Assembly: GCA_031216915.1 (NCBI GenBank) | Contig: JAUFNR010000072.1 | Span: forward strand, 1-64,000 | Direction of reading: 5' to 3' | Length of the DNA: 64,000 nucleotides | Origin: Pictodentalium vernedei | Lineage: Eukaryota > Mollusca > Scaphopoda > Dentaliida > Dentaliidae | Shown here: positions 23,682 to 35,872 of the stretch, one piece after another | How the letters are laid out: every line of letters begins with the position of its first letter | Position numbering within the stretch: position 1 is the first letter of the stretch | The notes under the pieces: generated by a model | The model's database searches: none | Told to the model about the DNA's origin: nothing | What the model saw: the letters and a program-made list of their open reading frames with translations, nothing else | Translations under genes and position numbers: made by a program

Positions 23682-26655
23682 ATTCGTTCTCTTGTGGTAA
23701 AATATAAATAAAGAACTTTAAATCATAAGACCTCCATCATTCTGTTTCCAGAGGAGGAAATATCATCCATTTTCGAGTAATGAAGGGGTATAGGCAGAAT
23801 ATGCTAGTGCTAGTTTTTAATAAAAAATGAACAGAAAAAAGCAGCTGTCATAAGTTACGCTATAAACCAGCTTAATGATTGAGCAGACGATTTTTTTGGC
23901 AGGGATCTGTTTAGTTGTTCAGACCGGAGTAACATTGTCATAACATCCAGAGTTACTATAAATAGTAACAATTGACTGATGTTGGCACTTATTTTGGTAC
24001 AAAATATCATCACCAGATATCAAAATTTGAACACAAATATCCCAAAAAGGGGTGAATAGAAAGTGCAGATGTTCCGAACCAAAATCCAGAACATCTCAAT
24101 AAAGAGAAAGACTCTTTTTACCCGTTAAAAATATTGTTTGTAAAAAAGCGCATTTTCGAAAATTTGTGAAATTTTACCAAATTGGCACTCATTTTTTACC
24201 CCTGTCCATATTCTTGTCCAAGCATTCAATCTATTCTCAGTCAAGTTACGTATGTTTCCGTGGTACAGAATCACCCATATATCAATAACACTGACATTTC
24301 TGAAAATGCGAGGACCCTCCGATGTAGGAAGCACACCTATTAGGAAAAAGCAATTCAAAGTGCCAAAGATTCAGCATTTGACCACCACCTAATTCGTTAC
24401 TGTTTTTTGGGTCACACCCACCTAGTATTTATGCCTAAATCATTGCTATTAAACATAACAAAATGAAGTTTAGCCCATTGTTTGCAATCAAGTTGCCACT
24501 TCAGAGAAGAAGCACACAAGTCTTTAAATCCTGGGTCATATTAAAGCAGTAAAGCATAACGTGGCCACCCCAGTTTCCAGGGACCCTACAAGAATACACC
24601 CATGTGCACTCTTATAAAATATACATCCATCGGCTGCAGCGTAAATGCTCTCCCTTGTCTATAGCTCCTATGTGTTTGTGTGTGTGTGTGGGGGGGGGGG
24701 GGGGGAGGGGGGTGGCAGGGACGAAAGGGTTGGAGGAATCAAACATAGTTTAGCCAAGCCCTCCACTGAAAGGCATTAATCATGATATTCTGAGATTTTG
24801 GGTATAAGCACACATATCGAAAATCTGCGTCCCTGATAAATCTAAAAGAAATTGATAATTTGATTTGTTCAAAACGTACTCTCATAACTCTAAATGACCA
24901 TTGATAACCTTTGTGTGGTAGCTGGACAATATAATTGAAAGCTCATCCCATAGCACTGAACAAATATGGGACTATACTTGGGGGTATCCAAAGCAAATCC
25001 ACCCTCATCACTTCACTCACCGTTACACGTCTTGATCGTCATTTTGAATGCAGAAATATCTCTCGGGCCACAAAATAATTGGCCTCCCGTGAAATGAGTG
25101 TCTTAGATATCTCAAATGACTGATATTTAAGCGAGCGCCATTGCTATTCGGGATTTGCTCAGTTGTATATAAGGAAGGCCTTTCCCATTTCAAAAGGGAA
25201 CAATCAAAATCAGCTTCTGAAAGGCACCATTTGATTTTAGACACACTTACCTCCCTCCGTCTTTCTGGTAAGAAGACGCTGTGGAGGTATAATCGAAAAT
25301 ATGGCAGCCTTCCAAATCGCAGAGGTTGCTTTCCTGTAGAAGCACTGAAAAACAAACGATTGGAATTGACAAGTTTCTTTCGGTCGGCTGTAACAGCTAT
25401 ATTTTGAATAGATAGAACACTAAAAACGCGAACAGAAGATCATTCATTCAGTCTGTTTAGAAAGAATATGGATGGATTCTCCTTGAAGAGTTTGCCTCGT
25501 GTTTCATATATCTAACGAGTGAAACTCCGAGTCATGATTTTATAATGTACAGAAAAGTGACACTTTGCGTTAACCTACGGCTGTCATTGCCGGAAAAACT
25601 GAATTTAGGCCTACCCATTGTTTATTTCAAGTTGATTTATTCTGTCAGAACAAGCGTTTCAGCAAAAGGAAATGTGAAGATAATGTTATTTTTATATGTA
25701 GAACATTTCTGCATCATAAAATGGGCAAAAAAAAATATTGAGGTTTTTGATGAATTGCTTAAGGGTAACCATAGGCAAAAATTAAAAAAAAAATTTTTTT
25801 TTAGTTGACTAAACCAATAAATAGCACACGTAAAATTTTCCATTGTTCATGATTTTATTCTTGTGAAATATTATCTTCTGAATTATAGAAGACATTTTAA
25901 CAGTTACTGTGTGGTGAGTGAACACCTCATTCACGTTATCATAATTATTAATTGGAACACTGGCTTATACAAGTTCTCAACTTAGAATAGAAAGAGTCTA
26001 TGGTTTCGACCTTCGGCTGTTACGTGAAATGTTTGAACGTTCCAACGAATTCCAATTTCTCTGTGCAATTTACCTGAATTAATAATGACACAGAATTAAT
26101 TCTGCCCAACACAGAACATGACCTGCTCTTAAAGCTTGTAATCACACAAATCGGATACCAGTTCTTCACCATAATAAATCTGGGAAGTTTGGAAAGTGAC
26201 TCTTCTTAAACTGTACATAACTTTCTCAGGGCTACAATATGAACCAACGTTACCACTCGCTTGTTTGAAACAAAGAGTCTTAAAGGACAGCCGATCAAGA
26301 CCACGAGCAGAGTGGTGAGGTACCCAATGCCCACCAAATGCTGAAACAAGTCGAATCTGAACTTGAAACCCAAATCATATGGTTCCCCTCTAAAATATTC
26401 ATTCACCTTTAATATGATACATAAATTTAAGGCTGACCCGGGATAAACAGAGAAAGAGGTAGGAACCCAGAATGTCCCACGTGGATGCTCGTAGGAATGT
26501 AAACTTCATCTGTGACACACTAATTATTGTAACGTGAATGCTTTCCTTACCCATCGTGACTCCCTGTTCTCCATATCCTTATCGAAAAACTGCGGGCGGC
26601 AAATCAAGACGAAAAGACAATTTAGAGGTGGAAAATGTAAAACTGAAATAAAATG

Positions 26656-26674
26656 CCCCCCCCCCCCCACCCCC
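26656..26674 (+). repeat. Poly-C tract, type B specific (unit 7 copy)
   Basis: C13-A-C5. Type A units have the short non-repetitive CCTCCCACCCCGACC here. All ten complete B units have runs of 10 to 16 C before the A, always followed by exactly 5 C. The G-rich strand is the minus strand, opposite to the poly-G tract about 2 kb away in the same unit. Confidence 0.93.
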
Positions 26675-27565
26675 GACCAAACTATGCCATACACACCCTT
26701 TGAAAGTATGCTATCCGTAAATGACAGACACTCTAGCACATGGAATCATGACACCGGTCCGCCGCCCCTGTTTAGCTCCAAAAGTTGTCTAACTTGTAAG
26801 TAGAGCCAATATACCACCAGTCATTCTGTGAAAGATACATTTTTTGCTCAAAATACACAGTATATTTAAAGTTTGTAGTATTGGATTGCATTTATTTGTT
26901 TACTATTACGGTATCGCGACTCTTTCCTCAACCTAATTTGTGTTCTTTTGGATGAAAGTGGACGGATAGCACAGCTATCTACCCACTACATATCTTCCTA
27001 ACTTACTAAACTGGTACACGAAGGGCTAGCACTGGTTGAAGGCAAGTGTACCATCAACGTGTTGTACGCATTTGCACAATGCGCAGATTGCTCCCACATG
27101 GGCAGCTGAAATTAAGGGCCTCACCACTGACACAACGGCGGAGAAGAAATGCATTACTTATGGTGGTAATAAAACAGTGTCAGTGCATATACTCTAAGTT
27201 AGTCACAGAGCTATTTATTAAGTGGAGTAGAGAATATTTGCAATCTTTCATTTCAAGGAAACATTAAATCTGGCAGACAGTGGTGCTGAGCAGACAAAAG
27301 CCATCATCAGACATTGATTATCGTTTCGTTATTTGACTTAATTTTTGGAACATAACAGCGTCCATAATTATACAATATGACCTGCAAAGAATTGGTCTGT
27401 CTGTTTGGGGCAATTGGTTGTTTACCAACATTTTTGTTTAAATATACTGATTGTGGAGTATTCCAGCCTTTTGACCGGCTAATTTGCGAACACATGCACT
27501 GTAGATGAATGTGCAACCAGCACAAAGCGAAAAATGTATGTGTAAGAATAATGAGCAAAATCTAA

Positions 27566-27653
27566 GAACAGGTGGGTTTTGAACTCACATCGCATTGAAT
27601 GCGCACTTTTCATACAGCAATGTGAACGCCTGTACTAACTGAGCTACCGGCCG
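27566..27653 (-). tRNA. tRNA-like element (unit 7, B form)
   Basis: B form; box motifs unchanged from type A. Confidence 0.48.
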
Positions 27654-27915
27654 ATTCGTTCTCTTGTGGTAAAATATAAATAAAGAACTTTAAATCATAA
27701 GACCTCCATCATTCTGTTTCCAGAGGAGGAAATATCATCCATTTTCGAGTAATGAAGGGGTATAGGCAGAATATGCTAGTGCTAGTTTTTAATAAAAAAT
27801 GAACAGAAAAAAGCAGCTGTCATAAGTTACGCTATAAACCAGCTTAATGATTGAGCAGACGATTTTTTTGGCAGGGATCTGTTTAGTTGTTCAGACCGGA
27901 GTAACATTTTCATAA

Positions 27916-30900
27916 CATCCAGAGTTACTATAAATAGTAACAATTGACTGATGTTGGCACTTATTTTGGTACAAAATATCATCACCAGATATCAAAATTT
28001 GAACACAAATATCCCAAAAAGGGGTGAATAGAAAGTGCAGATGTTCCGAACCAAAATCCAGAACATCTCAATAAAGAGAAAGACTCTTTTTACCCGTTAA
28101 AAATATTGTTTGTAAAAAAGCGCATTTTCGAAAATTTGTGAAATTTTACCAAATTGGCACTCATTTTTTACCCCTGTCCATATTCTTGTCCAAGCATTCA
28201 ATCTATTCTCAGTCAAGTTACGTATGTTTCCGTGGTATAGAATCACCCATATATCAATAACACTGACATTTCTGAAAATGCGAGGACCCTCCGATGTAGG
28301 AAGCACACCTATTAGGAAAAAGCAATTCAAAGTGCCAAAGATTCAGCATTTGACCACCACCTAATTCGTTACTGTTTTTTGGGTCACACCCACCTAGTAT
28401 TTATGCCTAAATCATTGCTATTAAACATAACAAAATGAAGTTTAGCCCATTGTTTGCAATCAAGTTGCCACTTCAGAGAAGAAGCACACAAGTCTTTAAA
28501 TCCTGGGTCATATTAAAGCAGCAAAGCATAACGTGGCCACCCCAGTTTCCAGGGACCCTACAAGAATACACCCATGTGCACTCTTATAAAATATACATCC
28601 ATCGGCTGCAGCGTAAATGCTCTCCCTTGTCTATAGCTCCTATGTGTTTGTGTGTGTGTGTGTGTGGGGGGGGGGGAGGGGGGTGGCAGGGACGAAAGGG
28701 TTGGAGGAATCAAACATAGTTTAGCCAAGCCCTCCACTGAAAGGCATTAATCATGATATTCTGAGATTTTGGGTATAAGCACACATATCGAAAATCTGCG
28801 TCCCTGATAAATCTAAAAGAAATTGATAATTTGATTTGTTCAAAACGTACTCTCATAACTCTAAATGACCATTGATAACCTTTGTGTGGTAGCTGGACAA
28901 TATAATTGAAAGCTCATCCCATAGCACTGAACAAATATGGGACTATACTTGGGGGTATCCAAAGCAAATCCACCCTCATCACTTCACTCACCGTTACACG
29001 TCTTGATCGTCATTTTGAATGCAGAAATATCTCTCGGGCCACAAAATAATTGGCCTCCCGTGAAATGAGTGTCTTAGATATCTCAAATGACTGATATTTA
29101 AGCGAGCGCCATTGCTATTCGGGATTTGCTCAGTTGTATATAAGGAAGGCCTTTCCCATTTCAAAAGGGAACAATCAAAATCAGCTTCTGAAAGGCACCA
29201 TTTGATTTTAGACACACTTACCTCCCTCCGTCTTTCTGGTAAGAAGACGCTGTGGAGGTATAATCGAAAATATGGCAGCCTTCCAAATCGCAGAGGTTGC
29301 TTTCCTGTAGAAGCACTGAAAAACAAACGATTGGAATTGACAAGTTTCTTTCGGTCGGCTGTAACAGCTATATTTTGAATAGATAGAACACTAAAAACGC
29401 GAACAGAAGATCATTCATTCAGTCTGTTTAGAAAGAATATGGATGGATTCTCCTTGAAGAGTTTGCCTCGTGTTTCATATATCTAACGAGTGAAACTCCG
29501 AGTCATGATTTTATAATGTACAGAAAAGTGACACTTTGCGTTAACCTACGGCTGTCATTGCCGGAAAAACTGAATTTAGGCCTACCCATTGTTTATTTCA
29601 AGTTGATTTATTCTGTCAGAACAAGCGTTTCAGCAAAAGGAAATGTGAAGATAATGTTATTTTTATATGTAGAACATTTCTGCATCATAAAATGGGCAAA
29701 AAAAAATATTGAGGTTTTTGATGAATTGCTTAAGGGTAACCATAGGCAAAAATTTAAAAAAAAATTTTTTTTTAGTTGACTAAACCAATAAATAGCACAC
29801 GTAAAATTTTCCATTGTTCATGATTTTATTCTTGTGAAATATTATCTTCTGAATTATAGAAGACATTTTAACAGTTACTGTGTGGTGAGTGAACACCTCA
29901 TTCACGTTATCATAATTATTAATTGGAACACTGGCTTATACAAGTTCTCAACTTAGAATAGAAAGAGTCTATGGTTTCGACCTTCGGCTGTTACGTGAAA
30001 TGTTTGAACGTTCCAACGAATTCCAATTTCTCTGTGCAATTTACCTGAATTAATAATGACACAGAATTAATTCTGCCCAACACAGAACATGACCTGCTCT
30101 TAAAGCTTGTAATCACACAAATCGGATACCAGTTCTTCACCATAATAAATCTGGGAAGTTTGGAAAGTGACTCTTCTTAAACTGTACATAACTTTCTCAG
30201 GGCTACAATATGAACCAACGTTACCACTCGCTTGTTTGAAACAAAGAGTCTTAAAGGACAGCCGATCAAGACCACGAGCAGAGTGGTGAGGTACCCAATG
30301 CCCACCAAATGCTGAAACAAGTCGAATCTGAACTTGAAACCCAAATCATATGGTTCCCCTCTAAAATATTCATTCACCTTTAATATGATACATAAATTTA
30401 AGGCTGACCCGGGATAAACTGAGAAAGAGGTAGGAACGCAGAATGTCCCACGTGGATGCTCGTAGGAATGTAAACTTCATCTGTGACACACTAATTATTG
30501 TAACGTGAATGCTTTCCTTACCCATCGTGACTCCCTGTTCTCCATATCCTTATCGAAAAACTGCGGGCGGCAAATCGAGACGAAAAGACAATTTAGAGGT
30601 GGAAAATGTAAAACTGAAATAAAATGCCCCCCCCCCCCCCACCCCCGACCAAACTATGCCATACACACCCTTTGAAAGTATGCTATCCGTAAATGACAGA
30701 CACTCTAGCACATGGAATCATGACACCGGTCCGCCGCCCCTGTTTAGCTCCAAAAGTTGTCTAACTTGTAAGTAGAGCCAATATACCACCAGTCATTCTG
30801 TGAAAGATACATTTTTTTGCTCAAAATACACAGTATATTTAAAGTTTGTAGTATTGGATTGCATTTATTTGTTTACTATTACGGTATCGCGACTCTTTCC

Positions 30901-31889
30901 TCAACCTAATTTGTGTTCTTTTGGATGAAAGTGGACGGATAGCACAGCTATCTACCCACTACATATCTTCCTAACTTACTAAACTGGTACACGAAGGGCT
31001 AGCACTGGTTGAAGGCAAGTGTACCATCAACGTGTTGTACGCATTTGCACAATGCGCAGATTGCTCCCACATGGGCAGCTGAAATTAAGGGCCTCACCAC
31101 TGACACAACGGCGGAGAAGAAATGCATTACTTATGGTGGTAATAAAACAGTGTCAGTGCATATACTCTAAGTTAGTCACAGAGCTATTTATTAAGTGGAG
31201 TAGAGAATATTTGCAATCTTTCATTTCAAGGAAACATTAAATCTGGCAGACAGTGGTGCTGAGCAGACAAAAGCCATCATCAGACATTGATTATCGTTTC
31301 GTTATTTGACTTAATTTTTGGAACATAACAGCGTCCATAATTATACAATATGACCTGCAAAGAATTGGTCTGTCTGTTTGGGGCAATTTGGTTGTTTACC
31401 AACATTTTTGTTTAAATATACTGATTGTGGAGTATTCCAGCCTTTTGACCGGCTAATTTGCGAACACATGCACTGTAGATGAATGTGCAACCAGCACAAA
31501 GCGAAAAATGTATGTGTAAGAATAATGAGCAAAATCTAAGAACAGGTGGGTTTTGAACTCACATCGCATTGAATGCGCACTTTTCATACAGCAATGTGAA
31601 CGCCTGTACTAACTGAGCTACCGGCCGATTCGTTCTTTTGTGGTAAAATATAAATAAAGAACTTTAAATCATAAGACCTCCATCATTCTGTTTCCAGAGG
31701 AGGAAATATCATCCATTTTCGAGTAATGAAGGGGTATAGGCAGAATATGCTAGTGCTAGTTTTTAATAAAAAATGAACAGAAAAAAGCAGCTGTCATAAG
31801 TTACGCTATAAACCAGCTTAATGATTGAGCAGACGATTTTTTTGGCAGGGATCTGTTTAGTTGTTCAGACCGGAGTAACATTGTCATAA
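27916..31889 (+). repeat. Unit 8, type B (3974 bp)
   Basis: Poly-G tract 28649-28686: the GT part is longer and the G part shorter (G11-A-G6) than in neighbours. A/T tract 29748-29773; poly-C tract 30627-30646 (C14-A-C5). Private changes cluster in its last third: near 28522 (GCAAAGC), 30420, 30437, 30576, one extra T near 30806, one extra T near 31388 (CAATTTGG) and C-to-T near 31637. Confidence 0.97.
31540..31627 (-). tRNA. tRNA-like element (unit 8, B form)
   Basis: B form; a private C-to-T lies about 10 bp outside the 5' end, near 31637. Confidence 0.48.
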
Positions 31890-34800
31890 CATCCAGAGTT
31901 ACTATAAATAGTAACAATTGACTGATGTTGGCACTTATTTTGGTACAAAATATCATCACCAGATATCAAAATTTGAACACAAATATCCCAAAAAGGGGTG
32001 AATAGAAAGTGCAGATGTTCCGAACCAAAATCCAGAACATCTCAATAAAGAGAAAGACTCTTTTTACCCGTTAAAAATATTGTTTGTAAAAAAGCGCATT
32101 TTCGAAAATTTGTGAAATTTTACCAAATTGGCACTCATTTTTTACCCCTGTCCATATTCTTGTCCAAGCATTCAATCTATTCTCAGTCAAGTTACGTATG
32201 TTTCCGTGGTATAGAATCACCCATATATCAATAACACTGACATTTCTGAAAATGCGAGGACCCTCCGATGTAGGAAGCACACCTATTAGGAAAAAGCAAT
32301 TCAAAGTGCCAAAGATTCAGCATTTGACCACCACCTAATTCGTTACTGTTTTTTGGGTCACACCCACCTAGTATTTATGCCTAAATCATTGCTATTAAAC
32401 ATAACAAAATGAAGTTTAGCCCATTGTTTGCAATCAAGTTGCCACTTCAGAGAAGAAGCACACAAGTCTTTAAATCCTGGGTCATATTAAAGCAGTAAAG
32501 CATAACGTGGCCACCCCAGTTTCCAGGGACCCTACAAGAATACACCCATGTGCACTCTTATAAAATATACATCCATCGGCTGCAGCGTAAATGCTCTCCC
32601 TTGTCTATAGCTCCTATGTGTTTGTGTGTGTGTGTGTGGGGTGGGGGGGGGGGGGGAGGGGGGGGTGGCAGGGACGAAAGGGTTGGAGGAATCAAACATA
32701 GTTTAGCCAAGCCCTCCACTGAAAGGCATTAATCATGATATTCTGAGATTTTGGGTATAAGCACACATATCGAAAATCTGCGTCCCTGATAAATCTAAAA
32801 GAAATTGATAATTTGATTTGTTCAAAACGTACTCTCATAACTCTAAATGACCATTGATAACCTTTGTGTGGTAGCTGGACAATATAATTGAAAGCTCATC
32901 CCATAGCACTGAACAAATATGGGACTATACTTGGGGGTATCCAAAGCAAATCCACCCTCATCACTTCACTCACCGTTACACGTCTTGATCGTCATTTTGA
33001 ATGCAGAAATATCTCTCGGGCCACAAAATAATTGGCCTCCCGTGAAATGAGTGTCTTAGATATCTCAAATGACTGATATTTAAGCGAGCGCCATTGCTAT
33101 TCGGGATTTGCTCAGTTGTATATAAGGAAGGCCTTTCCCATTTCAAAAGGGAACAATCAAAATCAGCTTCTGAAAGGCACCATTTGATTTTAGACACACT
33201 TACCTCCCTCCGTCTTTCTGGTAAGAAGACGCTGTGGAGGTATAATCGAAAATATGGCAGCCTTCCAAATCGCAGAGGTTGCTTTCCTGTAGAAGCACTG
33301 AAAAACAAACGATTGGAATTGACAAGTTTCTTTCGGTCGGCTGTAACAGCTATATTTTGAATAGATAGAACACTAAAAACGCGAACAGAAGATCATTCAT
33401 TCAGTCTGTTTAGAAAGAATATGGATGGATTCTCCTTGAAGAGTTTGCCTCGTGTTTCATATATCTAACGAGTGAAACTCCGAGTCATGATTTTATAATG
33501 TACAGAAAAGTGACACTTTGCGTTAACCTACGGCTGTCATTGCCGGAAAAAACTGAATTTAGGCCTACCCATTGTTTATTTCAAGTTGATTTATTCTGTC
33601 AGAACAAGCGTTTCAGCAAAAGGAAATGTGAAGATAATGTTATTTTTATATGTAGAACATTTCTGCATCATAAAATGGGCAAAAAAAAAATATTGAGGTT
33701 TTTGATGAATTGCTTAAGGGTAACCATAGGCAAAAATTAAAAAAAAATTTTTTTTTTTAGTTGACTAAACCAATAAATAGCACACGTAAAATTTTCCATT
33801 GTTCATGATTTTATTCTTGTGAAATATTATCTTCTGAATTATAGAAGACATTTTAACAGTTACTGTGTGGTGAGTGAACACCTCATTCACGTTATCATAA
33901 TTATTAATTGGAACACTGGCTTATACAAGTTCTCAACTTAGAATAGAAAGAGTCTATGGTTTCGACCTTCGGCTGTTACGTGAAATGTTTGAACGTTCCA
34001 ACGAATTCCAATTTCTCTGTGCAATTTACCTGAATTAATAATGACACAGAATTAATTCTGCCCAACACAGAACATGACCTGCTCTTAAAGCTTGTAATCA
34101 CACAAATCGGATACCAGTTCTTCACCATAATAAATCTGGGAAGTTTGGAAAGTGACTCTTCTTAAACTGTACATAACTTTCTCAGGGCTACAATATGAAC
34201 CAACGTTACCACTCGCTTGTTTGAAACAAAGAGTCTTAAAGGACAGCCGATCAAGACCACGAGCAGAGTGGTGAGGTACCCAATGCCCACCAAATGCTGA
34301 AACAAGTCGAATCTGAACTTGAAACCCAAATCATATGGTTCCCCTCTAAAATATTCATTCACCTTTAATATGATACATAAATTTAAGGCTGACCCGGGAT
34401 AAACAGAGAAAGAGGTAGGAACCCAGAATGTCCCACGTGGATGCTCGTAGGAATGTAAACTTCATCTGTGACACACTAATTATTGTAACGTGAATGCTTT
34501 CCTTACCCATCGTGACTCCCTGTTCTCCATATCCTTATCGAAAAACTGCGGGCGGCAAATCAAGACGAAAAGACAATTTAGAGGTGGAAAATGTAAAACT
34601 GAAATAAAATGCCCCCCCCCCCCCACCCCCGACCAAACTATGCCATACACACCCTTTGAAAGTATGCTATCCGTAAATGACAGACACTCTAGCACATGGA
34701 ATCATGACACCGGTCCGCCGCCCCTGTTTAGCTCCAAAAGTTGTCTAACTTGTAAGTAGAGCCAATATACCACCAGTCATTCTGTGAAAGATACATTTTT

Positions 34801-35872
34801 TGCTCAAAATACACAGTATATTTAAAGTTTGTAGTATTGGATTGCATTTATTTGTTTACTATTACGGTATCGCGACTCTTTCCTCAACCTAATTTGTGTT
34901 CTTTTGGATGAAAGTGGACGGATAGCACAGCTATCTACCCACTACATATCTTCCTAACTTACTAAACTGGTACACGAAGGGCTAGCACTGGTTGAAGGCA
35001 AGTGTACCATCAACGTGTTGTACGCATTTGCACAATGCGCAGATTGCTCCCACATGGGCAGCTGAAATTAAGGGCCTCACCACTGACACAACGGCGGAGA
35101 AGAAATGCATTACTTATGGTGGTAATAAAACAGTGTCAGTGCATATACTCTAAGTTAGTCACAGAGCTATTTATTAAGTGGAGTAGAGAATATTTGCAAT
35201 CTTTCATTTCAAGGAAACATTAAATCTGGCAGACAGTGGTGCTGAGCAGACAAAAGCCATCATCAGACATTGATTATCGTTTCGTTATTTGACTTAATTT
35301 TTGGAACATAACAGCGTCCATAATTATACAATATGACCTGCAAAGAATTGGTCTGTCTGTTTGGGGCAATTGGTTGTTTACCAACATTTTTGTTTAAATA
35401 TACTGATTGTGGAGTATTCCAGCCTTTTGACCGGCTAATTTGCGAACACATGCACTGTAGATGAATGTGCAACCAGCACAAAGCGAAAAATGTATGTGTA
35501 AGAATAATGAGCAAAATCTAAGAACAGGTGGGTTTTGAACTCACATCGCATTGAATGCGCACTTTTCATACAGCAATGTGAACGCCTGTACTAACTGAGC
35601 TACCGGACGATTCGTTCTCTTGTGGTAAAATATAAATAAAGAACTTTAAATCATAAGACCTCCATCATTCTGTTTCCAGAGGAGGAAATATCATCCATTT
35701 TCGAGTAATGAAGGGGGTATAGGCAGAATATGCTAGTGCTAGTTTTTAATAAAAAATGAACAGAAAAAAGCAGCTGTCATAAGTTACGCTATAAACCAGC
35801 TTAATGATTGAGCAGACGATTTTTTTGGCAGGGATCTGTTTAGTTGTTCAGACCGGAGTAACATTGTCATAA
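31890..35872 (+). repeat. Unit 9, type B (3983 bp)
   Basis: Poly-G tract 32623-32668 has an inserted T (G4-T-G14-A-G8); its second run of 8 is the only B copy not at 6. A/T tract 33732-33758 and poly-C tract 34612-34630 (C13-A-C5). Extra A residues near 33550 and 33690 lengthen two other A runs. It also carries a C-to-A change in the tRNA-like element (near 35607) and an extra G near 35716. Confidence 0.97.
35522..35609 (-). tRNA. tRNA-like element (unit 9, B form, changed 5' end)
   Basis: Private change near 35607: the 5' end reads CGTCCGG instead of CGGCCGG. It does not restore acceptor pairing. Confidence 0.47.

Larger units (their letters stand above)
19935..23943 (+). repeat. Unit 6, A/B hybrid (4009 bp)
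   Basis: Type A from its start to about 22926, then type B to its end. The switch is marked by a 42-bp tandem duplication (22885-22968). Length fits an A unit plus 42 bp minus the 20 bp missing in B. The poly-G tract (20668-20709) is G21-C-G4, with C instead of A as the interruption. The A/T tract is at 21771-21795. A C-to-T change lies near 20966, and a B-like T at 21700 (AACATTTCTG) sits inside the A portion. Confidence 0.97.
23944..27915 (+). repeat. Unit 7, type B (3972 bp), first complete B copy
   Basis: Carries the B states throughout, for example TTTGTAAAAAAGCG near 24140, CCCTCCGATG near 24317, and loss of the 20-bp segment near 26970. Poly-G tract 24677-24715 (G16-A-G6), A/T tract 25777-25802, poly-C tract 26656-26674 (C13-A-C5). 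Private changes: T-to-C near 24266 (GTACAGAATC) and G-to-T near 27910 (AACATTTTCA). Confidence 0.97.

Noticed and set aside
25023-25355. 110-codon minus-strand frame repeated in most B units as a possible protein gene
   Set aside because: It opens at TTG, matches no domain I recognise, and the frame is interrupted in type A units by a 1-bp length difference. A longer version in unit 14 arises only from an extra A in a homopolymer.
25545-25808. 87-codon plus-strand frame with a true ATG and its antisense 68-codon ATG frame (25637-25843)
   Set aside because: The plus-strand ATG frame is open only in B copies because of one extra A near 25595; both frames run through or end at the variable A/T tract. 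No family resemblance was seen.
28435-28719. 94-codon ATG frame running through the GT/poly-G tract
   Set aside because: The frame depends on the exact poly-G length and is open in only one unit. The Gly-rich tail is the translated microsatellite.
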